Part shown: one piece after another, positions 1-8,240 of the stretch
Layout of the letters: each line of letters starts with the position of its first letter
Position numbering within the stretch: the first letter of the stretch is position 1
DNA from: Sporomusaceae bacterium FL31
GTDB lineage: Bacteria > Bacillota > Negativicutes > DSM-1736 > Dendrosporobacteraceae
Direction of reading: 5' to 3'
Length of the DNA stretch: 64,000 nucleotides
Assembly: GCA_003990955.1 (NCBI GenBank)
Contig: BIFV01000006.1
Coordinates: forward strand, 84,036 to 148,035
The notes under the pieces: model-generated
Told to the model about the DNA's origin: nothing
Database searches by the model: none
Seen by the model: only the letters and a program-made list of their open reading frames with translations
Translations under genes and position numbers: made by a program

Positions 1-37
1 TGATTGTAGCAGATAAAACTTATGCAAAGATTGCCTT

Positions 38-802
38 TTAAATGCTGATATTCTTTGCTTTGAATTCTTCCTCCGTATTGCAAAAAGTAAGTTTTCCATA
101 ATTACGACGGTTGTCAATATACTGAGGAACCCCTGCTTTACGTAATGTATCACTAAATATCACATAATCAAACCGATTACTCCCATCAATATAACTGGCA
201 AAATTCAATATTTCATTGCGCACCAAGTACGTACAATGAATCACTTCTACCTCAATCAGTCCTTTAATTGTCTGATATAATACTTCAAAATACAAGGTAG
301 AATATTTATAATAACCATTCTCGTCAGCAAGATAATGAAAATTGGCATATAGGCTGGCTGGATCATCCCCATTACGCAGCAAGGGTCCAATCACAGGCAA
401 GCCGGTATTCAACAATATTTCAAGTGTTTCAGGAATGATAAAATTATCACAGTCAACAACAAAATAATGAGTTCCGCGTGCTTTAGCCCATTCAACAGAC
501 TCCTGGCGCAGCCTTGTTAATACGCTGAGCTTCAGATCGTTCCAGTCATGAGCACCATAATCCTGAACCCGCTCTGTAACATCACTCGCGTCATAATAGA
601 TCTCCGAATAGCGGTCCTTTACCTTTTCGATCCACTGCTCAAGCACTGCCGCCGTATTATCGGTATTGTTGTTCGTCCGTATATAAAGCTTGATCTTATC
701 GGCTGGATAAGTCTGATTTTCAATTAAATGCAGATAAAGCGGCAACACATGGGCTTTATCTTTTGCCAGAATGGCAATTGTGACAAACTCCGTCGGTTTC
801 AT
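38..802 (-). CDS. Collagen galactosyltransferase (COLGALT/GLT25D)-like glycosyltransferase
   Basis: This 254-residue protein has a GT-A fold-type N-terminus (VTIAILAKDKAHVLPLYL) followed by the block NNNTDNTAAVLEQW, an acidic metal-binding motif DCDNFIIPETLEIL near residue 120 and a NGYYKYS block near residue 165. From memory of the family, these blocks and their spacing match the first domain of animal collagen hydroxylysine galactosyltransferases (ILAR..AH.LP, DHN.DNT, DADNLIL, GYYKR). Family role: transfer of a hexose from a nucleotide sugar to collagen. No signal peptide or membrane segment is visible, so it is probably cytoplasmic. A Shine-Dalgarno-like AAGGGGTG lies 11 nt before the ATG. 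It lies 51 bp downstream of a GDP-mannose dehydratase gene on the same strand, so the two are likely co-transcribed. Donor and acceptor are unknown; the collagen-like protein at 27477 is a candidate acceptor by inference only. Confidence 0.72.
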   Translation of the reverse strand: MKPTEFVTIAILAKDKAHVLPLYLHLIENQTYPADKIKLYIRTNNNTDNTAAVLEQWIEKVKDRYSEIYYDASDVTERVQDYGAHDWNDLKLSVLTRLRQESVEWAKARGTHYFVVDCDNFIIPETLEILLNTGLPVIGPLLRNGDDPASLYANFHYLADENGYYKYSTLYFEVLYQTIKGLIEVEVIHCTYLVRNEILNFASYIDGSNRFDYVIFSDTLRKAGVPQYIDNRRNYGKLTFCNTEEEFKAKNISI

Positions 803-853
803 ATTCTTATTTACACCCCTTATGTTTTGATAAGGATTTTTTAAATTTTAGCC

Positions 854-1873
<1,020 letters not shown>

Positions 1874-1943
1874 CTCATAGACATATGGTTTATTGTATGC
1901 AGACATCGGCTGGGTGGTGTCGGGGGCCGCTTTATTGAACACG

Positions 1944-1981
1944 TCAAAATGCCTTATAGCGCACGCTATAAGGCATTTTGA
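1944..1981 (-). terminator. Terminator hairpin after lysA
   Basis: A perfect 18-bp inverted repeat with a 2-nt loop (left arm starts TCAAAATGCC, right arm ends GGCATTTTGA) lies 55 bp past the lysA stop codon. The U-rich tract is inside the 3' arm. Confidence 0.75.
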
Positions 1982-2035
1982 CTGAATGTATGAAACTTAA
2001 AATCAACGATGTGCTCTAACCTTTAGAATGATGAA

Positions 2036-3325
2036 TTACTTTTTGGATTTGGTAGCCGCAGCCTGGCTCAGTTCCGGAGTCGCTAACTCAAGAGTTGCAA
2101 AATAATCAGCAATAGTCTCTGCCCGTCGAATGACTTCCACCTGGCCGTTTGGCTTAAGCAATAACTCAGCCGAACGCAGCTTGCCATTATAGTTGAAGCC
2201 CATTGCATGTCCGTGAGCACCTGCATCATGAATGACGACAGTATCCCCAATCGCAATCTCTGGCAGTTGGCGGTCAATCGCAAACTTGTCATTATTTTCG
2301 CAGAGTGAACCTGTTACATCGTAGGTGTGATCCAAAGGAAGTGATTCTTTACCCACTACTGTAATGTGATGATAGGAGCCATACAATGCAGGACGCATCA
2401 GATTGGTCATGCAAGCATCTAAGCCTACATAGTTTTTGTAGATTTCTTTTTTATGCAGCACAGTGGAAACCAAATAACCGTACGGTCCAGTAATCATGCG
2501 TCCGCATTCCATAGAAATTCGTAAAGGATGAAGTCCATTGGCAACAATTTTTTCTTCGTAAACTTTTTTAATGCCTTGGCCAACATAAACTAAATCAACA
2601 GGTTCCTGTTCCGGCTTGTAGGGAATGCCAATACCGCCGCCAAAATTAACAAATTCAAGCGTAATACCCACTTTTTGATGAATTTCCACAATTAAATCAA
2701 ACATCATTGTAGCTGTTGCAATAAAATTATCCGGATTGAGCTCGTTAGAAATCACCATGGTATGAATACCAAAGCGTTTTACGCCTTTATCCTTCATAAT
2801 TTTATAGGCTTCGATAATTTGATCTTTAGTCAGTCCATATTTCGCTTCTTCCGGATACCCAATAATCGTATTCCCATTTTTCATTAAGGGGCCTGGATTA
2901 TAACGAAAAGAAATAATCTCTGGAATGCCGGCATGCTTTTCAAGATAGGCAATATGGCTGATGTCATCAAGATTGATAATAGCACCCATTTTGCGCGCCG
3001 CCTGAAATTCGTCAGCTGGAGTATTATTAGATGAGAACATAATATCTTCGCCGGAAATGCCAGCCATTTCTGCTAATAAAAGCTCTGGCAGTGAACTGCA
3101 ATCAGCGCCAATTCCCTCTTCATGCAAAATTTTTAAAAGAGTGGGATTCGGAGTGGCTTTCACAGCAAAATATTCTTTAAATTGGGGAGCCCAGGAAAAA
3201 GCCGCAATGAGTTGGCGGGCGTTTTTACGAATTGCCTCTTCATCATAAATGTGAAAAGGAGTTGGGTATTGCTGGATAATGTCTGCCAGCTGTGCCTGAG
3301 TAAACGGTAGTGTTTTATTCGCCAT
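2036..3325 (-). CDS. lysA: Diaminopimelate decarboxylase
   Basis: PLP-dependent fold-III decarboxylase that converts meso-diaminopimelate to L-lysine, the last step of lysine synthesis. The PLP lysine lies in YFAVKATPNP near residue 54. The phosphate-binding glycine loop GGGIGIPY is near residue 230. The substrate/PLP motif SMECGR is followed by the dimer-interface active-site motif GSLCENND and the C-terminal DAGAHGHAMGFNYN. It has 429 residues, a normal length for the family. The start ATG has a GGGAGG Shine-Dalgarno about 10 nt upstream. The assignment is strongly supported by the lysine riboswitch and sigma-A promoter directly upstream, which point to repression by lysine. It is a single-gene unit closed by the hairpin at 1944-1981. 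Confidence 0.95.
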   Translation of the reverse strand: MANKTLPFTQAQLADIIQQYPTPFHIYDEEAIRKNARQLIAAFSWAPQFKEYFAVKATPNPTLLKILHEEGIGADCSSLPELLLAEMAGISGEDIMFSSNNTPADEFQAARKMGAIINLDDISHIAYLEKHAGIPEIISFRYNPGPLMKNGNTIIGYPEEAKYGLTKDQIIEAYKIMKDKGVKRFGIHTMVISNELNPDNFIATATMMFDLIVEIHQKVGITLEFVNFGGGIGIPYKPEQEPVDLVYVGQGIKKVYEEKIVANGLHPLRISMECGRMITGPYGYLVSTVLHKKEIYKNYVGLDACMTNLMRPALYGSYHHITVVGKESLPLDHTYDVTGSLCENNDKFAIDRQLPEIAIGDTVVIHDAGAHGHAMGFNYNGKLRSAELLLKPNGQVEVIRRAETIADYFATLELATPELSQAAATKSKK

Positions 3326-3370
3326 CGAGTAAGAGCCTCCCAGTTTTAGTTTTAACCAATGTTAGAAAAT

Positions 3371-3404
3371 AAAAAGCGGTTTGCGAACTATCTCGCAAAC
3401 CGCT
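3371..3404 (-). terminator. Riboswitch-controlled intrinsic terminator of lysA leader
   Basis: Perfect 12-bp stem AGCGGTTTGCGA/TCGCAAACCGCT with a 6-nt loop, followed on the minus strand by TTTTTATTTT. It sits between the lysine aptamer and the lysA start codon, so it is the expression platform: lysine-bound aptamer favours termination. Confidence 0.9.
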
Positions 3405-3436
3405 GACATGAAGCATAATTGATGCTTGAGCAGTGC

Positions 3437-3604
3437 AAGATAGCGCTCCATACGACTTGTCCGTATGACAATTCTGTATTTGTTAAACACAGAACCAGCA
3501 TGGTTTTCTGCCAAAAAACCATTACTTCGGCGGTTAATCCTTTTTGCACCTGTCATCACTGGCAGCTCTAGGAGCATACTCTTACTAAACCGCACCTCTA
3601 TCTT
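3437..3604 (-). ncRNA. Lysine riboswitch (L-box) aptamer
   Basis: Read on the minus strand, P1 is formed by AAGATAG (3604-3598) and CTATCTT (3443-3437). Inside lie the conserved blocks AGAGGTGCG, AGTAAGAGTA, GAGCTGCC..TGATGACAGG, the signature ACCGCCGAAG, the P4-type stem TTCTGTGTTT..AAATACAGAA and the closing GGAGCGCTATCTT. These are the hallmark segments of the L-box. The spurious 77-codon open frame over this region is not a gene. The downstream terminator (3371-3404) indicates transcriptional control. Confidence 0.93.
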
Positions 3605-3631
3605 AATCCTATATAAGTTATATTGGATAAC

Positions 3632-3660
3632 ATTTTAATGCATTCACTTTGACCTGTCAA
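3632..3660 (-). promoter_or_regulatory. Sigma-A promoter for lysA leader
   Basis: Minus strand TTGACA (3660-3655), 17-nt spacer, TAAAAT (3637-3632). It predicts a start near 3625, about 20 nt ahead of the lysine aptamer. Confidence 0.8.
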
Positions 3661-3822
3661 CTGGATTTTGTTAAATTCACTCGAAATTGTCCTCCGGTAA
3701 CGGAATCAGTTTTGCCAACAGCCTAACAGTCTTTCATCATGCCTAAGGCTGGATCTATGAACTTATTATCAGGCTTGTGAATAACATAAGATGAAAGGAT
3801 TTATGATTGGAGGAATCACTAA

Positions 3823-4638
3823 GTGGGTTATTATATTAAAGTGGACAAAAACGTAAAAATTTATGTAGAAGATCTCAATCCTGACGGAAAATGCACCATT
3901 TTGTTTATCCACGGCTGGCCGGCTAATCAAAAAATGTTTGAGTATCAGTTTAACCAACTGCCTCAAATGGGTTTTCGTTGTATAGGTGTTGATACTAGAG
4001 GGTTTGGCAAGTCGGATAGACCCGTATGCGGTTATGACTATGACCGCTTAGCTGATGATATTCACTGTATCATCAAAGCTTTGAATCTAGAGAATATTAC
4101 GCTATTGGGGCACTCGACTGGCGGTGCCATCGCTGTGCGCTATATGGCACGTCATAAAGGTTACGGTGTAGCCAAGCTGGCCCTTTGCGCAGCAGCAGTC
4201 CCTACTGTTGCCCAAAGATCCAATTTTCCTTATGGAGTTCCTCAACAAACTGTATTTGATATTATTAAAGGTACTTATACCGATCGTCCCAATATGCTGC
4301 AGGGTTTTGGCAACATCTTTTTCTATCAGCATATTACTCAGGCATTTTCTGATTGGTTTTTCCAGCTAGGGCTAGAGGCAGCAGGGTGGTCCACAGCCGA
4401 AATCGCCAAAACCTGGCTGGAAGATGACCAGTTATTTAATGATCTTGAAGAAATCTGTGTGCCTACACTCATTTTGCACGGCATCCACGACCAAGTTATT
4501 CTATCTCCTTTAACCGAATACCAACATCAACATATCCAAAATTCAAGATTCATCCCATTTCGCTTTAGCGGCCATGGCCTTTTCTATGATGAGCGTGAAA
4601 AATTCAATCAGGAAATAGCCCGGTTTGCCGGAGAATAA
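3823..4638 (+). CDS. Alpha/beta hydrolase (haloperoxidase/esterase-like)
   Basis: 271-residue cytoplasmic alpha/beta-hydrolase. The oxyanion-hole motif HGWP follows strand 3 near residue 30. The nucleophile elbow is GHSTGG near residue 96, the acid Asp is in LHGIHDQVI, and the catalytic His is in FSGHGLFYDE near the C-terminus. The family contains cofactor-free chloroperoxidases and carboxylesterases; the substrate cannot be told from sequence. It starts with GTG, supported by GGAGG 9 nt upstream. It is monocistronic and converges on the glycyl-radical operon, sharing the hairpin at 4701-4743. No regulator is adjacent. Confidence 0.85.
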   Translation: MGYYIKVDKNVKIYVEDLNPDGKCTILFIHGWPANQKMFEYQFNQLPQMGFRCIGVDTRGFGKSDRPVCGYDYDRLADDIHCIIKALNLENITLLGHSTGGAIAVRYMARHKGYGVAKLALCAAAVPTVAQRSNFPYGVPQQTVFDIIKGTYTDRPNMLQGFGNIFFYQHITQAFSDWFFQLGLEAAGWSTAEIAKTWLEDDQLFNDLEEICVPTLILHGIHDQVILSPLTEYQHQHIQNSRFIPFRFSGHGLFYDEREKFNQEIARFAGE

Positions 4639-4700
4639 TCCTGCTGAAGGGATTTCCCCGTACTTGACTATGATTCACAAAAATAAACCAACTGGGAAAT

Positions 4701-4743
4701 GAAGCAAGGCTGACAGAACGAATCATCTTGTCAGCCTTGCTTC
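4701..4743. terminator. Shared terminator between convergent genes
   Basis: Perfect 15-bp stem GAAGCAAGGCTGACA/TGTCAGCCTTGCTTC between the hydrolase gene and the glycyl-radical enzyme gene; A/T-rich flanks on both sides. Confidence 0.8.
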
Positions 4744-4756
4744 ATTAAAATTCAAC

Positions 4757-7138
4757 TTAGAACACTTGATGTTCTGTTCTGTCAATGATTTCATCCTGCA
4801 AAGCTTTGGTTAAGTTATTAAAATAATCACTATAGCCAGCCACTCGCACAATAAGATTGCTATATTGTTCGGGATTTTTCTGGGCATCCCGCAGCGTGCC
4901 GGCATCAACAATGTTGAACTGAATATGATGTCCGTCCAGCCTAAAATACGCTCGGATTAAATCTTTCAGCTTAACCAGACCATCGTGTCCTTGGACAACC
5001 TGTGGAGTGAACTTTTGATTGAGCAATGCCCCTCCTGTCCGGAGTTGATCCATTTTAGCTGCTGATTTGATTACCGCTGTAGGGCCATTTTTATCGGCTC
5101 CCTGAACTGGTGAAATTCCTTCTGACAGCGGTTTTCCAGCTTTTCGTCCATCCGGTGTCGCACCAATGACTGAACCAAAATAAACATGACAGGTAGTGGG
5201 CAGCATTTCGATACGATAAGTACCGCCTGTAGGTGTTTTTCTGCCATTGACAACATCATGGAAAATCTCAAATACCTTGAGCATGATATTGTCAGCCGCA
5301 TCATCATCATTGCCATATTTCGGAGTTTTGTTCAATAAAAATTGCCGCGTTTTCTCATGTCCGATGAAATCGGCTTTTAAGATATTAATCAGCTCAGGCA
5401 GCGAGAATTTCTGCTTGCCATAGACATGTGCCTCAAGGGCTGATAAACAATCGGTAATACTGCCAATCCCAACGCCTTGAATGTACCGGGAATTGTAGCG
5501 CGCGCCCCCAGCATTGTAATCCTGACCTTTTTCAATACAATCATCAATGACGACCGACATGAAAGGAGCCGGCATATACTTGGCATAGAGCATCTCAATA
5601 ATATTGTTGCCTCTGATTTTGATTTCAACAAAATGCTGTACTTGCTGCTTAAATGCAGTCAGCAGCTCATCTAACGATGCAAATTTCGCCGGATCGCCAG
5701 TAACACGCCCTATTTGTTTGCCAGTATTCGGGTCAACACCATTATAGAGTGTAATTTCTAATATTTTTACAAGATTAAGGTAGCCGGTTAAGATATACGC
5801 TTCTTTACCAAAACAACCTACCTCAACGCAGCCGCTGGTGCCGCCGCAGCGGGCATCTTCCAGCGATTTGCCCTGACGAAGCAATTCTTCCAGCACAGCA
5901 TCGGTATTAAACACCGAAGGAAACCCCATGCCTTCCCGAATCACTTCTGCAGACTTAATGACAAATTGGTCGGGATTTTTTCTGCTGATTTGAACATTCG
6001 TACTTGGCTGCAATGTTCTCATCTCCGCAACAATGTCTAACAGCAAATAGGACAATTCGTTGACTCCATCACTGCCATCCGGCTTTATCCCGCCGATGTT
6101 GATGTTGCAAAAATCGGTATAAGTCGCACTTTCCTGGAGGGTAATTCCAACTTTCGGCGGTGCAGGCTGATTATTAAACTTGACCCAGAAGCATTCCAAT
6201 AATTCTTTGGCAGACTCACGCGTGAGCGTACCAGCCTGAAGTTCTCGCTCATAAAACGGATATAAATGAATATCCAGTTTACCTGGGCAAAATGAATCCC
6301 AGGTGTTGAGTTCGGTAATAACCCCCAGATGAACAAACCAATAGGACTGCAAAGCTTCCCGGAATGTCCGCGGGGCATGAGCCGGAACATGGTTGCAAAT
6401 CTCCGCAATATCAAGCAGTTCCTGCTTTCTTACCAGATCCTGTTCCTGAGCAGCTAAATCCCGGGCAGCCTGAGCATGCCGCTGAGCAAAAATGATCAGA
6501 GCATCACAGCAAATCGCCATTGCCGTTAATTGCTCCTGCTTATCATAAGCCTGCGGATCCTGCTGGTAATCCAGCTCCTGTAGTTTCTGTTCAATACTCT
6601 GTTTGAAGTTCAGAAAGCCCTGCTGATAGATTTTACCGCCGGCAACCGTATGACCTGGTGCTCTTTGTTCCATAAATTCGGTGTAAATACCAGCTTCATA
6701 GCAGTCTTTCCAGGCTGGTGTCATTTGATCAAAAATCAGGTCACGAATGGCCTTTCCTTGCCAAAATGGAATGATTTCCTCCTGTTGAATACGCTTGGTT
6801 TGCTCATCCACCCGAAAGAAGATCTTATCCCGCTGATCCATCACAACAAAATCTTCAACAGTATGGCAGCACAGCTCAGGATAAGTGGGTGCCTCCTGCG
6901 GCCCGGTTCCCCGTTCGCCGACAATCAGTTCACCATCGTTAATACAGATCGTCTTATTACTCATCACATGCTTAAAGGTCAAAGCCCGTAAAACGGGTAT
7001 TGAAACCTTGCCGGCATGTTTTTTATAGGCTTCAGTTACCAGCACTGCTCTTTCTATAGACAAGCGGGGTACAGCATTAACACTTTGTGCTTTCAGTTTT
7101 TCCACCCGTTGATTGAGGTTTAGACTTGTCACTGTCAT
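4757..7138 (-). CDS. hypD: trans-4-hydroxy-L-proline dehydratase (glycyl radical enzyme)
   Basis: Glycyl-radical enzyme that dehydrates trans-4-hydroxy-L-proline to pyrroline-5-carboxylate. This is the C. difficile HypD family, unrelated to hydrogenase HypD. The catalytic cysteine is Cys437 in GGTSGCVEVGCFGKEAY. The radical glycine is Gly768 in RVAGYSDYF. From memory of C. difficile HypD, long stretches agree, for example ELCCHTVEDF, FMEQRAPGHTV, WVKFNNQPAPPKVGITL and TPKYGNDDDAAD. One oddity is that the family's GCVETG reads GCVEVG here (Thr to Val, two residues after Cys437). The start is set at ATG 7138 because GGAGG lies 9 nt before it; an in-frame ATG at 7147 directly abuts the Shine-Dalgarno. 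The gene follows the activase with a 5-bp gap, under the sigma-54 promoter at 8105. Confidence 0.88.
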   Translation of the reverse strand: MTVTSLNLNQRVEKLKAQSVNAVPRLSIERAVLVTEAYKKHAGKVSIPVLRALTFKHVMSNKTICINDGELIVGERGTGPQEAPTYPELCCHTVEDFVVMDQRDKIFFRVDEQTKRIQQEEIIPFWQGKAIRDLIFDQMTPAWKDCYEAGIYTEFMEQRAPGHTVAGGKIYQQGFLNFKQSIEQKLQELDYQQDPQAYDKQEQLTAMAICCDALIIFAQRHAQAARDLAAQEQDLVRKQELLDIAEICNHVPAHAPRTFREALQSYWFVHLGVITELNTWDSFCPGKLDIHLYPFYERELQAGTLTRESAKELLECFWVKFNNQPAPPKVGITLQESATYTDFCNINIGGIKPDGSDGVNELSYLLLDIVAEMRTLQPSTNVQISRKNPDQFVIKSAEVIREGMGFPSVFNTDAVLEELLRQGKSLEDARCGGTSGCVEVGCFGKEAYILTGYLNLVKILEITLYNGVDPNTGKQIGRVTGDPAKFASLDELLTAFKQQVQHFVEIKIRGNNIIEMLYAKYMPAPFMSVVIDDCIEKGQDYNAGGARYNSRYIQGVGIGSITDCLSALEAHVYGKQKFSLPELINILKADFIGHEKTRQFLLNKTPKYGNDDDAADNIMLKVFEIFHDVVNGRKTPTGGTYRIEMLPTTCHVYFGSVIGATPDGRKAGKPLSEGISPVQGADKNGPTAVIKSAAKMDQLRTGGALLNQKFTPQVVQGHDGLVKLKDLIRAYFRLDGHHIQFNIVDAGTLRDAQKNPEQYSNLIVRVAGYSDYFNNLTKALQDEIIDRTEHQVF

Positions 7139-7143
7139 GCGTA

Positions 7144-8046
7144 TCATCCTCCAATTTTTACAGTTAGTCCAAGCGTTGTTAATTTCCGAGAAAGCTCGGC
7201 GAGTTTTTCATCCTCAGGCGGTTGAATATTCGGCAGCAAATAAGGTTTGCCTAACCGAGCATATTTATCGGCAGCAATATGATGATAAGGCAATAAAGAA
7301 ACGTTACGCAAATTTAAGGAGGCGACAAAAGCACCTGTTTTCATGATGTTTTCCTCATCATCGTTGATACCCGGAACCACAGGAATCCGAATCCAGATAT
7401 TGCGGGTTTTTGCTGCCAGCTTCGCTAAGTTCTCCAGGATAGGTTTATTCGACACGCCAGTGTATTGCCGGTGCGCTTCATCCTCCATATGCTTAAGATC
7501 ATAGAGAAACAGGTCTACCTGCTCAACAATTCTGTCCAATGATTCCCATGGTGCATAGCCGGAAGTATCCACAGCCGTATGAATGCCTCGTGCCGTACAG
7601 CAATCAAGCACATGAGCTAAAAACTCAAGCTGCAGCAAAGCTTCCCCGCCAGAAAAAGTCACTCCGCCACCAGATTGTTCATAAAAAACTTTATCTTTTT
7701 CAATTTCTTTCATGACTTCGGCCACCGTCATACTGCGGCCTAATTTTTCGATTGCGCCGGTAGGACATTCATTGATACAAGTCTCACACCAACTGCAGAC
7801 CGTTTCATTCCGTCTAAGACCTTGCTCCAGCACCGTTACAGCTGTGTGTGGACAATTTTGTGCACAATCACCGCAGCCAATGCATTTGTTCTTTAAATAG
7901 ACCATTTCAGACCTGGCTGTCAGGCTTTCCGGATTATGACACCACCAGCAACTGAGTGGGCAGCCTTTCAAAAAAACGGTGGTACGTATTCCTGGCCCAT
8001 CATGTATGGAATATTTCTGAATGTTAAATACTGTTCCTGTAATCAA
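7144..8046 (-). CDS. hypE: Glycyl-radical enzyme activase (radical SAM) for hydroxyproline dehydratase
   Basis: Radical SAM enzyme of the PflA class that installs the glycyl radical on the adjacent dehydratase. The SAM [4Fe-4S] cluster motif is GCPLSCWWC (CxxxCxxC) near residue 30. It is followed by a ferredoxin-like insert with two Cys-rich motifs, CIGCGDCAQNC and CSWCETCINEC, as in activases of the larger glycyl-radical dehydratases. The GGE motif is in TFSGGEALLQ. It has 300 residues, normal for the group. The start codon is TTG, with GGTGGTGA 5-6 nt upstream. It is the first gene of the two-gene unit, with the sigma-54 promoter about 60 bp upstream. The symbol hypE follows C. difficile hydroxyproline usage and is distinct from the hydrogenase hypE at 43511. 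Confidence 0.88.
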   Translation of the reverse strand: MITGTVFNIQKYSIHDGPGIRTTVFLKGCPLSCWWCHNPESLTARSEMVYLKNKCIGCGDCAQNCPHTAVTVLEQGLRRNETVCSWCETCINECPTGAIEKLGRSMTVAEVMKEIEKDKVFYEQSGGGVTFSGGEALLQLEFLAHVLDCCTARGIHTAVDTSGYAPWESLDRIVEQVDLFLYDLKHMEDEAHRQYTGVSNKPILENLAKLAAKTRNIWIRIPVVPGINDDEENIMKTGAFVASLNLRNVSLLPYHHIAADKYARLGKPYLLPNIQPPEDEKLAELSRKLTTLGLTVKIGG

Positions 8047-8104
8047 AAAATCACCACCAAATTACTTCGTTCTTTTTCATCAGCATGGTCTCAGTCATAT
8101 CAAT

Positions 8105-8121
8105 TGCAAAAACCATGCCAA
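8105..8121 (-). promoter_or_regulatory. Sigma-54 (-24/-12) promoter of the hydroxyproline operon
   Basis: Minus strand TTGGCATGGTTTTTGCA has the invariant GG-N10-GC spacing and matches TTGGCACG-N4-TTGC closely. It predicts transcription starting near 8094, about 48 nt before the activase TTG. The neighbouring sigma-54 activator gene supports it. Confidence 0.85.
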
Positions 8122-8190
8122 TCTACTTTTCAAAAAAGTGCCGTAAAATTCTATATAAATCTAGGATGGATTAGTTCAAACAAAGCCAAG

Positions 8191-8238
8191 TCCCTAAAGT
8201 GGGACAATATCTTTTTAGACATTGTCCCACTTTAGGGA
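8191..8238. repeat. 18-bp perfect inverted repeat (terminator and/or enhancer site)
   Basis: TCCCTAAAGTGGGACAAT and its exact complement are separated by 12 nt, starting 2 nt past the activator stop codon. It is placed like a terminator, but the T-run after the stem is poor (CTTGGCTTTG). Its centre lies about 100 bp upstream of the sigma-54 promoter, where an activator enhancer site would be expected. Confidence 0.6.
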
Positions 8239-8240
8239 CT

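Noticed and set aside
3362..3595. 77-codon open frame upstream of lysA
   Set aside because: It coincides exactly with the lysine riboswitch and terminator and has no protein-like composition.
6085..6414. 109-codon frame inside the glycyl-radical enzyme gene (also 6650-6991 on the other strand)
   Set aside because: Shadow frames of a well-conserved enzyme; no ribosome sites and unlikely composition.
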